This document shows, one piece after another, positions 1 to 6,449 of a stretch of 11,648 nt of DNA (the first letter of the stretch is position 1; each line of letters begins with the position of its first letter). The position numbers and the translations under genes are program-made. Below the pieces are notes generated by a model. The model had not been told where the DNA came from. It saw only the letters and a list, made by a program, of their open reading frames with translations, and did no database searches. Source of the stretch: an uncultured Olsenella sp. (GTDB lineage: Bacteria; Actinomycetota; Coriobacteriia; Coriobacteriales; Atopobiaceae); the NCBI GenBank assembly GCA_959598545.1, contig CAUGFC010000055.1, forward strand, positions 1-11,648. Direction: 5' to 3'.

Positions 1-1409
1 ATCGCGCGGAAGGTGTCCAGGACCTCGCGCGTCATGGGCGCGAGCTCGCCGCGCTCGCCCCAGCGGCCGTGCTCGCGGATGTCCTCGAGCGCGCGGGCGT
101 GCACGAGCGAGTGCTGGCGGAACTCCATCTCCACGAGGCGGAAGCCGAAGGTCTGCGCCTGCCAGACGAGGCGCTGCAGCGGTCCGTACGCCGCGCGGAC
201 CGCACCGGCGCGGGCAAGCGAGTCCTGGACGACGCGAAGGTCGGCGATGTAGTCGTCCGCACGGCGGTACATGACGTCGGCGGTGCGGGCCACCGTGGCG
301 CGCAGGCGCTCGGCGATGACGAGCATCGCGGCGCGGTGCAGCTCGCTCGCCGAGATCCCCAGGGCGCGGGCCGTGAGCTCCTCGCTCATCTCGACCTGGT
401 GGCTCCAGAGGTTCACGAGCGCGTCGGACGGCGGCGTGGACACGGCGTCGAGCGTGAGGTTGCGCCCGCACGCCTGCGTGGCGTCGGCCAGGCGCTCCAG
501 CACGTGCACGCGGAACTTCTCGGCCACGGCGCGGCTCACGCGGGCGGTGACGTTGGGGTTGCCGTCGCGGTCCGAGCCGATCCAGCTGCCGGGGTGGAAG
601 AACGCGGGGCAGACGGGCGGCACGGTGCCGGCGCGCTCCCCGAGCTCCCAGTCGTCGAATCGGCGATAGACGTCCGGCACCATGTCGAAGAGGGTGTTGT
701 CGAAGATGTCGACGATGGTGTCGGCCTCCTCGACGGGCGTGGGCTTCTTGTGCGCGATCGGCGAGGTGCGCAGGAGCGCGTCGATCTCCTGCAGCAGGCG
801 CCGCTCGTTCTCGGCGAGCGCAGTCCCGGCGAGGCGGCCGCGCTCCTCGAGCAGCTCGGAGATGCGGCGGATCTTGCCCTCGACTGCCTTGCGGCGCGCC
901 TCGGTGGGATGCGCGGTGAAGACGGGGCGGAACTCCAGACGCTGGAGCAGCGCGACGGCCCGCCCGCGGCCGCACTCCTCGACGAGGCGGCGGTAGGCCA
1001 CGGTGAGGTCGTTGATCGGGTCGGCGTCCGCGGCGGGGTCCACGCCGGCCTCGCGCTCGCGCAGCGAGGTCACGCGGTAGTGCTCCTCGCAGATGTTGGC
1101 CAGGTGGAAGTACGCCACGAAGGCGCGCATGAGCAGCGTCGCGCTGCGCTCGTCCAGCCCGTCGATCGTGCGCTCGAGCTCGGCGAAGGCGGCGCGCTCG
1201 TCGGGCGTGTCGGCGGCCTCGTCGGCGCTCGCGCGGAAGGCGTCCGAGAGCAGCACGTCGAAGGTCTCGAGGAGACCGGGGTCGAACTCGTCGAGCACCT
1301 TGCGCACCAGGCGCAGGAAGAGGTCCATGTTTTCGGCGATGCTCTCGGGGACGTTGAGGGCGGGCATGATATCGCTCGCGGCGGACGCCTGCACGTTCTT
1401 CTCGGCCAA
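1..1409 (-). CDS. ppc: Phosphoenolpyruvate carboxylase, N-terminal half (cut by window edge)
   Basis: This enzyme carboxylates phosphoenolpyruvate with bicarbonate to give oxaloacetate, an anaplerotic cytosolic reaction. Translating the minus strand from 1409 gives 469 uninterrupted residues that run off the window start, about half of the usual 880-930. Two family signatures are clear: FTAHPTEARR with the catalytic histidine at residue 167, and GSWIGSDRDGNP at residues 274-285. The C-terminal half, with the second catalytic region, is outside the window. The start is TTG at 1409, chosen because AAAGGAG lies 5 bases upstream and the next residues (MAEKNVQ) lead straight into the conserved region. 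The HPTE histidine is about 30 residues further in than in E. coli, so the N-terminus is slightly long. The gene is divergent from the flippase-like gene. No frameshift was seen. Confidence 0.95.
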   Translation of the reverse strand, partial: MAEKNVQASAASDIMPALNVPESIAENMDLFLRLVRKVLDEFDPGLLETFDVLLSDAFRASADEAADTPDERAAFAELERTIDGLDERSATLLMRAFVAYFHLANICEEHYRVTSLREREAGVDPAADADPINDLTVAYRRLVEECGRGRAVALLQRLEFRPVFTAHPTEARRKAVEGKIRRISELLEERGRLAGTALAENERRLLQEIDALLRTSPIAHKKPTPVEEADTIVDIFDNTLFDMVPDVYRRFDDWELGERAGTVPPVCPAFFHPGSWIGSDRDGNPNVTARVSRAVAEKFRVHVLERLADATQACGRNLTLDAVSTPPSDALVNLWSHQVEMSEELTARALGISASELHRAAMLVIAERLRATVARTADVMYRRADDYIADLRVVQDSLARAGAVRAAYGPLQRLVWQAQTFGFRLVEMEFRQHSLVHARALEDIREHGRWGERGELAPMTREVLDTFRA

Positions 1410-1442
1410 CGCTGCTCCTTTGACGGACGTATGGTCGGCTAC

Positions 1443-1448
1443 ACGATA
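1443..1448 (-). promoter_or_regulatory. Possible -10 box for ppc
   Basis: On the minus strand this reads TATCGT within GGGGTATCGTGT, about 34 bases upstream of the TTG start. That would give a leader of about 27 bases containing the AAAGGAG site. No good -35 element is visible at the right distance, so the call rests on the -10-like hexamer and its position only. Confidence 0.25.
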
Positions 1449-1543
1449 CCCCGAGAGGGCGCTCGCGCAGAAGTCCCCTCAAGAAAGACCCACGCGAGAA
1501 ACGCGATGTTCACGTCCGAGCTCAGCACGGGCCGCCCGGGCGC

Positions 1544-1549
1544 TACAAT
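1544..1549 (+). promoter_or_regulatory. Putative -10 box for the flippase-like gene
   Basis: TACAAT, inside GGGCGCTACAATCAGG, is one mismatch from the sigma-70 consensus and stands out in GC-rich DNA, 43 bases before the ATG at 1587. No convincing -35 box is present. A similar CGCTACCAT lies upstream of the BMP-domain gene at 4437-4445, which may indicate a shared promoter style. Confidence 0.4.
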
Positions 1550-1586
1550 CAGGAGCCGAGAAGAACGTTAACCAGAGAGACCGCGC

Positions 1587-3029
1587 ATGCAGAACCCGTT
1601 AAAGAGGACCAAGCCGACCATCACGGCACCCCAGACTCCGCACACACCGCGCTACGGGGTGTCGCCGCGCAAGCCGCGTCGTGAGAGGCGGCCGCGGGAG
1701 CACGAGGCGTTTCTCGCGCGCGTGGTCAACGACTGGTGGAACAGGCTCATCACCGCTGTCTTTGGCGGGAAGTTCTCCGAGCAGACCGAGCAGTACCTCG
1801 CCCACCAGACCAAGCGCGACTACGTCTGCAACACGATCGGGCAGGCCGCGTGGGGCATGCTCTTCCCGGTGCTCACGATGGTCGCCACATGGCTCGTGGG
1901 CGCCGAGCAGGCGGGCCTGTTCTCGATGGCCTTCACCGTGGGCACGCTGCTTTTGTTCCTGGCCAACTACGGCGTGCGCACCTACCAGGTCTCCGACCTG
2001 GACGACATGCGCTCCTTCCTGGACTACCAGGTCAACCGCTTCGTCACCTGCGCGGCCATGCTGCTCGTGGGCTGGATGTGGTGCCAGTTCCGCGGCTACG
2101 ACGCGCAGATGTTCTCGATCTGCATGGGCGTGCTGGTCTTCCGCGCCGTGGACGGCCTGGCCGACGTCTACGAGGGGCGCCTCCAGCAGAAGGACAAGCT
2201 CTACCTCGCCGGCCTCTCGCAGGCGGCGCGCTGCGTGCTGGGGCTCGTGGCCTTCTCGCTGGCGCTCCTCGTCACGCGCGACCTCGCCGTCGCGAGCTTC
2301 GCCATGGCCGTGGGCGCCGTGGCCTCGCTCGTGCTGCTCACCGTGCCGCTCGCCTACTTCGAGACCGAGCGCAGCATGCCCGCAACCGCACGCGGCATCC
2401 GCGAGCTGTTCGTCGAGTGCTTCCCGCTCTTCGTGGCGCTCTTCCTCTACAACCTGATCGACTCGGTGCCCAAGTTCGCGATGGAGGGCGTCCTCTCCTA
2501 CGACAACCAGCTCTACTACAACGCCATGTACTTCCCCGCGCACTCGATCCTCATGGTCGCCGGGTTCATCTACAAGCCACAGCTCGTGCGCCTGGCGCGC
2601 ATCTGGGACGACCCCGAGAAGCACCGCCGCTTCGACCTGCTGGTGCTTGCCATGGTGGGCGTAATCGCGCTGGTCACGGGCGCGATGGCGCTCTTCATGG
2701 GCACCGTGGGCATCCCGCTCATGAGCCTCATGTACGGCCTGGACTTCGAGCGGTTCCGCGGCCTCTGCCTGGTGATGGTCGCCACGGGCGGCGTCTGCGC
2801 GTGCATCGACTTCCTCTACCAGATCGTCACGGTGCTGCGCGCCCAGGGCGACGTCTCCAAGCTCTACCTCATCGCCTTCGCGTTCTCCGTGCCCGTGGCG
2901 ATGCTGCTCGTGAACTTCGCGGGACTGGCCGGCGCCGTGGTGGGCTCGCTCGTCTCGATGGCAATCCTGCTCACGCTGCTGGTCATGGAGTACTTCGGCA
3001 TCCGCAAGCGCATGAGCCGCGGCTACTAG
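1587..3029 (+). CDS. Polysaccharide flippase-like multispanning membrane protein
   Basis: A 480-residue integral membrane protein with about 12 predicted hydrophobic segments (roughly 82-104, 108-129, 152-190, 207-230, 235-257, 275-295, 313-330, 349-372, 391-413, 424-445, 447-469). Length, helix number and charged short loops fit the Wzx-type oligosaccharide flippase family (MATE/MurJ superfamily), whose members move lipid-linked sugars across the membrane. That function is inferred from topology; no single diagnostic motif was seen. The first 75 residues are unusual: a proline- and arginine/lysine-rich, probably cytosolic tail (about 1-40), then an amphipathic stretch before the first helix. 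The ATG at 1587 has only a weak purine run (AGAGAGA) upstream. Glycosyltransferase or polymerase neighbours are absent, so its substrate cannot be guessed. An amino-acid or drug exporter of the same superfamily is an alternative. Confidence 0.75.
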   Translation: MQNPLKRTKPTITAPQTPHTPRYGVSPRKPRRERRPREHEAFLARVVNDWWNRLITAVFGGKFSEQTEQYLAHQTKRDYVCNTIGQAAWGMLFPVLTMVATWLVGAEQAGLFSMAFTVGTLLLFLANYGVRTYQVSDLDDMRSFLDYQVNRFVTCAAMLLVGWMWCQFRGYDAQMFSICMGVLVFRAVDGLADVYEGRLQQKDKLYLAGLSQAARCVLGLVAFSLALLVTRDLAVASFAMAVGAVASLVLLTVPLAYFETERSMPATARGIRELFVECFPLFVALFLYNLIDSVPKFAMEGVLSYDNQLYYNAMYFPAHSILMVAGFIYKPQLVRLARIWDDPEKHRRFDLLVLAMVGVIALVTGAMALFMGTVGIPLMSLMYGLDFERFRGLCLVMVATGGVCACIDFLYQIVTVLRAQGDVSKLYLIAFAFSVPVAMLLVNFAGLAGAVVGSLVSMAILLTLLVMEYFGIRKRMSRGY

Positions 3030-3072
3030 CGACGCGGCGGCGGGCGGCGGACGCCCTCCGGTCAATCTTCAG

Positions 3073-3175
3073 GGTGTGTACACTGTTGCGGGTTTGATTT
3101 AGCATGTCGTAACGATAAAACCGCAGGTGGGCGGCTTTCCGAGAAATACATCAAAATTGCAACAGCGTACATACC
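3073..3175. repeat. 29-bp imperfect inverted repeat in an AT-rich island between convergent genes
   Basis: Arms lie at 3073-3101 and 3147-3175, with a 45-base spacer. The left arm matches the reverse complement of the right arm at 23 of 29 positions; the shared core is GGTRTGTACRCTGTTGC followed by TTTGAT. The island (about 3061-3180) is strikingly AT-rich for this window. It lies between the end of the flippase-like gene and the end of the CPBP gene, where no start codon needs a promoter. In a plus-strand RNA three of the six mismatches become G-U pairs, so a long hairpin is possible. It could be a remnant of a small mobile element, an operator pair or a structured RNA. No flanking target duplication was seen. 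Confidence 0.7.
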
Positions 3176-3210
3176 ATGAGGGATGCTCGGGCGGCGCCCT
3201 GAGGGCGGGC

Positions 3211-4149
3211 TCACAGGCCGGGTGGCGGGACCGGGAGGCCGTCGTCCTTCTCGGCCGCAGGCGCCTCCCCCACCGGGGCCCATCCCGGTTCGAAGGGACC
3301 CGCCTGCGGGACGGGCGTCGTCTCGAGCAGCCCCCACGCGCGCACGGCGCACAGCGCGTAGACGGCGACGGCAATCACATAGACCACGATGAGCGTCGAG
3401 GCCAGCGCCACGGCGGCGATGTCCGCCCCCGAGCTCACGTAGGAGCCCTCGAGCGTCCCCTCGAGCTCCCCCAACAGCGTGAGCGGGGCCATGAGCAGGA
3501 AGTCCGCGAGGCCGTGGAGCGCCGCCACGCCGAGAAAGCTGCGCGTCCGCACGTACACGACCGCGAAGAGCAGGCCGACGCAGGCGGTCTGCGCGGTCTT
3601 GAGCAGCATCTGGACGAGCTCGAGCACGCCGATAGAGGGCGTCGCTGTCACGTGCAGCGCGCCGAAGACCACCGACGAGACGAGCACCGCGCCCACGACC
3701 CCGTTCCTCGTGCAACCGTGGCGCGACAGGATGCCGCCTAACAGCAGCACGCGGAAGAGCGCCTCCTCGTAGAGGCCGACGGAGGCGCAGAAGAGCGCGA
3801 GAAGCACGAGGTCGGGAAGCCAGGTCGGCGAGAGGCTCAGCGCCTCGCCGGCGGCGGAGGCCTGCAGCAGCGCCGTGACCTCGAGCGCGCAGAGCCCGAG
3901 CGAGAGGAGCACCGGGAGGCATCCCTCGCGCAGGGCGCGTCGCAGCCCCACGGCGGAGGGAGCCAGGGACCGGACGCCGCCGAGCAGGGCGATCATGCCC
4001 GCGACCAGGGCGAACAGCAGCACCCGCTGAAGCGCCTGGTCGGCCAGGAGGGGCAGCGACGCGAAACCGGGCACGAACGCCAGCGCCAGATAGCCCGCCG
4101 CCGTGAGCCAGCACGCCCAGCCCTGCCTGTGCCTCTTGATCAGCGCCAT
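3211..4149 (-). CDS. CPBP family intramembrane glutamic endopeptidase (Abi/CAAX protease-like)
   Basis: A 312-residue membrane protein with about 8 hydrophobic segments. It carries the motif series of the CPBP family: EEALFR (EExxxR, E128, E129, R133), FGALH (FxxxH, F162, H166) and HGLAD (H212, D216; the usual third motif is HxxxN, so D replaces N). Family members cleave substrates within the membrane. In bacteria they are linked to bacteriocin processing or immunity, but the substrate here is unknown. The C-terminal 40 residues after the last helix are proline- and acid-rich and probably cytosolic. The ATG at 4149 was preferred over an in-frame start at 4314 because GGGAGG lies 5 bases upstream, and the extra residues would merely translate the GGCGAGAAG and GGTATGCRC repeats. 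No bacteriocin precursor or transporter was seen nearby. Both flanks carry GGTATG-type elements. Confidence 0.88.
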   Translation of the reverse strand: MALIKRHRQGWACWLTAAGYLALAFVPGFASLPLLADQALQRVLLFALVAGMIALLGGVRSLAPSAVGLRRALREGCLPVLLSLGLCALEVTALLQASAAGEALSLSPTWLPDLVLLALFCASVGLYEEALFRVLLLGGILSRHGCTRNGVVGAVLVSSVVFGALHVTATPSIGVLELVQMLLKTAQTACVGLLFAVVYVRTRSFLGVAALHGLADFLLMAPLTLLGELEGTLEGSYVSSGADIAAVALASTLIVVYVIAVAVYALCAVRAWGLLETTPVPQAGPFEPGWAPVGEAPAAEKDDGLPVPPPGL

Positions 4150-4192
4150 GTCGACCTCCCGCCCCAAGGATACCCGTTGCGGGCGCGCCGCC

Positions 4193-4251
4193 CTTCTCGC
4201 CACGCTCGCCGAGCGGTCCTTCTCGCCGAGCGGCCACAGGTTCTTCTCGCC
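4193..4251 (-). repeat. Three direct copies of GGCGAGAAG upstream of the CPBP gene
   Basis: On the minus strand GGCGAGAAG occurs at 4251-4243, 4227-4219 and 4201-4193, with start-to-start spacings of 24 and 26 bases. The flanks are partly alike: each copy is preceded by GT or TC and followed by AACC, GACC or GGCG. The same nonamer recurs in other noncoding stretches at 7102-7110, 7306-7314 and 11559-11567. It could be a regulator site or simply a common genomic oligomer. The copies also lie in an open frame, but the better CPBP start is downstream. Confidence 0.5.
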
Positions 4252-4272
4252 ACGCGACCCGGCCCGCGCGCC

Positions 4273-4399
4273 GCAAGGTATGCGCAACTGCGCAAGGTAT
4301 GCACACCGTCTCATCTTCTATATCAGCAGCTAGATCGCATGACGAGAAGAACCTGCGATCGCAAGGTTGCGCATACCACGAGAAAATGCGCATACCACG
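4273..4399. promoter_or_regulatory. Four-site GGTATGCRC operator-like array
   Basis: Two plus-strand copies (GGTATGCGC at 4277-4285, GGTATGCAC at 4296-4304) are each preceded by GCAA. Two copies lie in the opposite orientation (GCGCATACC at 4369-4377 and 4388-4396), each followed by ACG. Both pairs have exactly 19-bp spacing, and the pairs face each other around a centre near 4336. The 12-mer GGTATGCGCAAC is shared by the first site and the inverted third site. Such paired, inward-facing sites are typical of a cooperatively binding regulator. The identity of the protein is unknown, and no regulator gene adjoins the array. Confidence 0.65.
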
Positions 4400-4439
4400 C
4401 AGAAAGCGTCCGTCCCATGAGAGGCGACGCTCGATTCGC

Positions 4440-4445
4440 TACCAT
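4440..4445 (+). promoter_or_regulatory. Possible -10 box for the BMP-domain operon
   Basis: TACCAT in the context TTCGCTACCATG lies 34 bases before the ATG at 4480, a spacing close to that of the TACAAT box upstream of the flippase-like gene (37 bases between box and ATG). No recognisable -35 hexamer is present. The innermost GGTATGCRC site ends about 43 bases upstream, so a bound regulator could act on it. Confidence 0.3.
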
Positions 4446-4479
4446 GTATGGGAACGGTCCCGCCCAGGAAGGGAGCGCC

Positions 4480-6441
4480 ATGCTCGAGGACTATGCCAAG
4501 GCACGCAAGCTCGGCCTCAAGCAGGTGGAACGCGACGTCGCAGCCGGACGCTACCCCTATCCCCCCGCGCTCGACGACATCCTCAAGAACCAGGGCTACC
4601 AGGGGGAGGTGCCCGTCGGCCTCGCCGAGGTCGACCTCTCCCTCATCGCCGGCACCAAGACCCGCGGGCGCCAGAACATGTTCTCCAGCGGCTTTCTGCC
4701 CATCGCCGAGCCCACCTCGGAGTTTGCCGCCAAGTGGAGCGACCTGATCGACTCCCAGCGCGCCGAGGGCCTGCGCGACCCGATCATCGTCTACGAGTAC
4801 CTGCAGCGCTTCTACGTGCAGGAGGGCAACAAGCGCGTCTCCGTCTCCCGCTACCTGGGCATGCCCACGATCCTGGCAAGCATAACGCGCGTGACGCCCA
4901 TGCCCTCGGACGAGAAGGCCCTGCGCCTCTACCACGAGTTCACGCGCTTCTACCGCGTATGCCCCATCTACGGCATCATCTCGGACGAGGAGGGCTTCTA
5001 CACGCGCCTCGCCGCGCTGCTGGGCCAGAACCTGGACGAGCCGTGGCCCGAGGACGTGGTCCGTGACCTCCGCTCGCTCTTCGACAGCTTCTCGCTCTCG
5101 TGGCGCGCCCGCGGTGGCAACACACTCGACCTGCAGATAGGCAACGCGCTTGCCACCTATGTCACGATCTACGGTTTCGAGCACGCGCGACGGCTCACGC
5201 CCTCGCAGGTGGACGCCGAGGTCGGCAAGATCTGGGGCGAGTTCGTGGTCACGCAGGGCGAGGGGGCGCGTGCCTACCTCGAGGACCCCGCGAAGGGCCA
5301 CACCGCGCCGCTCCCCAAGCTCAAGAACCTCGCCAAGACCACCGTGCTCGCCCGGCCCTTCCGCGTGGCCTTCGTCTACGATCGCAACCCCCTCTCCTCC
5401 GGCTGGATCGCCCTGCACGACCGCGGCCGCCAGAAGCTGGAGGGGCGCCTCGGCGCCACCGTCTCCACGCGCGTCTTCACCGACCGCAGCTCCGACGCGG
5501 CCTTCGACCAGGCCATAGACGAGGCGGCCGACTATGGCGCCGACCTCGTGGTCACCTGCTCTCCCACGCAGATGCGCCAGGTCACGCGCGCCGCGGCGGA
5601 GCACCCGGGGCCGGCCTACCTCAACTGCTCCGTGAGCCTCTCCCACAGCGCCGTGCGCGGCTTCTACGGCCGCATGTACGAGGCGAAGTTCCTGCTCGGC
5701 GCGCTTGCGGCGAGCCTTGCCGGCCACCACAAGGTGGGCTATGTCGCCGAGTCGCCGGTCTTCTCGACCGTGGCCGAGATCAACGCCTTCGCGATCGGGG
5801 CGCAGATGGTGGACCCGTACGCGACGGTCTACCTCAAGTGGTTCTCCACCAAGGACAACGACTGGCGCCGCGAGCTGCGCGAGGAGGGCGTCCACATCAT
5901 CTCCGGGCGCGACTACGCCAACCCGCTCGCCCCCAAGGAGTCCTGGGGCCTCTACCGCGTGGACGACGACGGCACCGAGACCCACCTCGCCGAGCCCGTC
6001 TGGAAGTGGGGTCGCTACTACGAGATGCTGGTCCGCTCCATCCGCAACGACACGTGGAAGAAGGAGGGCGAGAAGATCCAGGGCCAGTCGCTCAACTACT
6101 GGTGGGGCATGTCGGCCGGCGTGCTGGACGTGCGGCTCTCGGAGGACCTGCCGCGCGGCCAGCGCATGCTCGTTGACGTGCTGCGCCAGTCCGTGCTCTC
6201 CGGGCGCGTGCACCCGTTCACGGGCAAGCTCGTGGCACAGGGCGGCGACGTGGTCCAGGGGCCCGAGGCAGGCCGGCTCACGAGCGAGCAGATCGTGCGC
6301 ATGCGCTGGCTCAACGAGAACGTGGTGGGCCGCCTCCCCGAGCAGCGCGAGCTCGACCGCGACGGCCTCGTGGAGGTGGAGGTCGCCGGTGTGATTCCCG
6401 TCGACCCCGCCACGGTTCTGCTCAAGGACACGAGTCGATAG
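4480..6441 (+). CDS. Cytosolic BMP-domain protein with ParB-like N-terminal region
   Basis: A 653-residue protein. Residues from about 294 (FRVAFVYDRNP) to about 590 resemble the BMP/PnrA basic membrane lipoprotein family, the nucleoside-binding component of ABC transporters (here DLVVTCSPTQM, GYVAESPVFSTVAEINAFAIGAQ, LNYWWGMSAGVLDV). There is no signal peptide and no lipobox; the protein begins MLEDYAKARKLGLK, so it should stay in the cytosol. Residues about 44-135 look like a ParB/sulfiredoxin-type domain: DPIIVYEY, then QEGNKRVSVSRYLGMPTI (114-131), corresponding to the ParB pattern of a GN/GERR box and helix. A helical linker (140-290) joins the two. The ATG at 4480 has GGAAGGGAG 4 bases upstream; longer in-frame starts run through the repeat array. 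The metallophosphoesterase follows 8 bases after the stop. A nucleoside-sensing or nucleotide-handling role is inferred only. Confidence 0.8.
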   Translation: MLEDYAKARKLGLKQVERDVAAGRYPYPPALDDILKNQGYQGEVPVGLAEVDLSLIAGTKTRGRQNMFSSGFLPIAEPTSEFAAKWSDLIDSQRAEGLRDPIIVYEYLQRFYVQEGNKRVSVSRYLGMPTILASITRVTPMPSDEKALRLYHEFTRFYRVCPIYGIISDEEGFYTRLAALLGQNLDEPWPEDVVRDLRSLFDSFSLSWRARGGNTLDLQIGNALATYVTIYGFEHARRLTPSQVDAEVGKIWGEFVVTQGEGARAYLEDPAKGHTAPLPKLKNLAKTTVLARPFRVAFVYDRNPLSSGWIALHDRGRQKLEGRLGATVSTRVFTDRSSDAAFDQAIDEAADYGADLVVTCSPTQMRQVTRAAAEHPGPAYLNCSVSLSHSAVRGFYGRMYEAKFLLGALAASLAGHHKVGYVAESPVFSTVAEINAFAIGAQMVDPYATVYLKWFSTKDNDWRRELREEGVHIISGRDYANPLAPKESWGLYRVDDDGTETHLAEPVWKWGRYYEMLVRSIRNDTWKKEGEKIQGQSLNYWWGMSAGVLDVRLSEDLPRGQRMLVDVLRQSVLSGRVHPFTGKLVAQGGDVVQGPEAGRLTSEQIVRMRWLNENVVGRLPEQRELDRDGLVEVEVAGVIPVDPATVLLKDTSR

Positions 6442-6449
6442 GGGCCGGA

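Larger units (their letters stand above)
4150..4479. other. 330-bp divergent intergenic region between the CPBP and BMP-domain genes
   Basis: This gap has no convincing gene; frames through it translate repeats. From the CPBP side it holds the CPBP ribosome site (GGGAGG at 4155-4160), three GGCGAGAAG copies (4193-4251), four GGTATGCRC elements (4273-4396), a 7-bp dyad GATCGCA/TGCGATC (4333-4339 and 4354-4360), and the putative promoter and ribosome site of the BMP-domain gene. The dense, partly symmetric layout is what one would expect of a shared regulatory region for two divergent transcripts. Confidence 0.7.

Noticed and set aside
69..1571. Long plus-strand open frame opposite ppc
   Set aside because: It is in codon register with the minus-strand ppc frame and is Gly/Ala/Val/His-rich with no family motif; the minus strand has clear PEP carboxylase signatures.
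3042..3056. Hairpin GGGCG/CGCCC after the flippase-like gene as a terminator
   Set aside because: The stem has only 5 pairs and no T-run follows; GC-rich DNA makes such stems by chance.
1599..3065. Minus-strand open frame of 488 codons opposite the flippase-like gene
   Set aside because: It is a His/Glu/Ala-rich antisense shadow of a membrane-protein gene; no start signal or recognisable domain.
3195..3207. Hairpin CGCCC-TGA-GGGCG after the CPBP stop as a terminator
   Set aside because: Short stem with a 3-base loop and no T-run on the minus strand; possible but not supportable.
4150..4314. N-terminal extension of the CPBP protein starting at 4314
   Set aside because: It would translate the GGCGAGAAG and GGTATGCRC repeats (for example GEKN and GEKD) and lacks a ribosome site, whereas the ATG at 4149 has GGGAGG at the right distance.
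4129..4479. N-terminal extension of the BMP-domain protein
   Set aside because: The added residues run across the repeat array and are of low similarity to any domain; the ATG at 4480 has a strong ribosome site.
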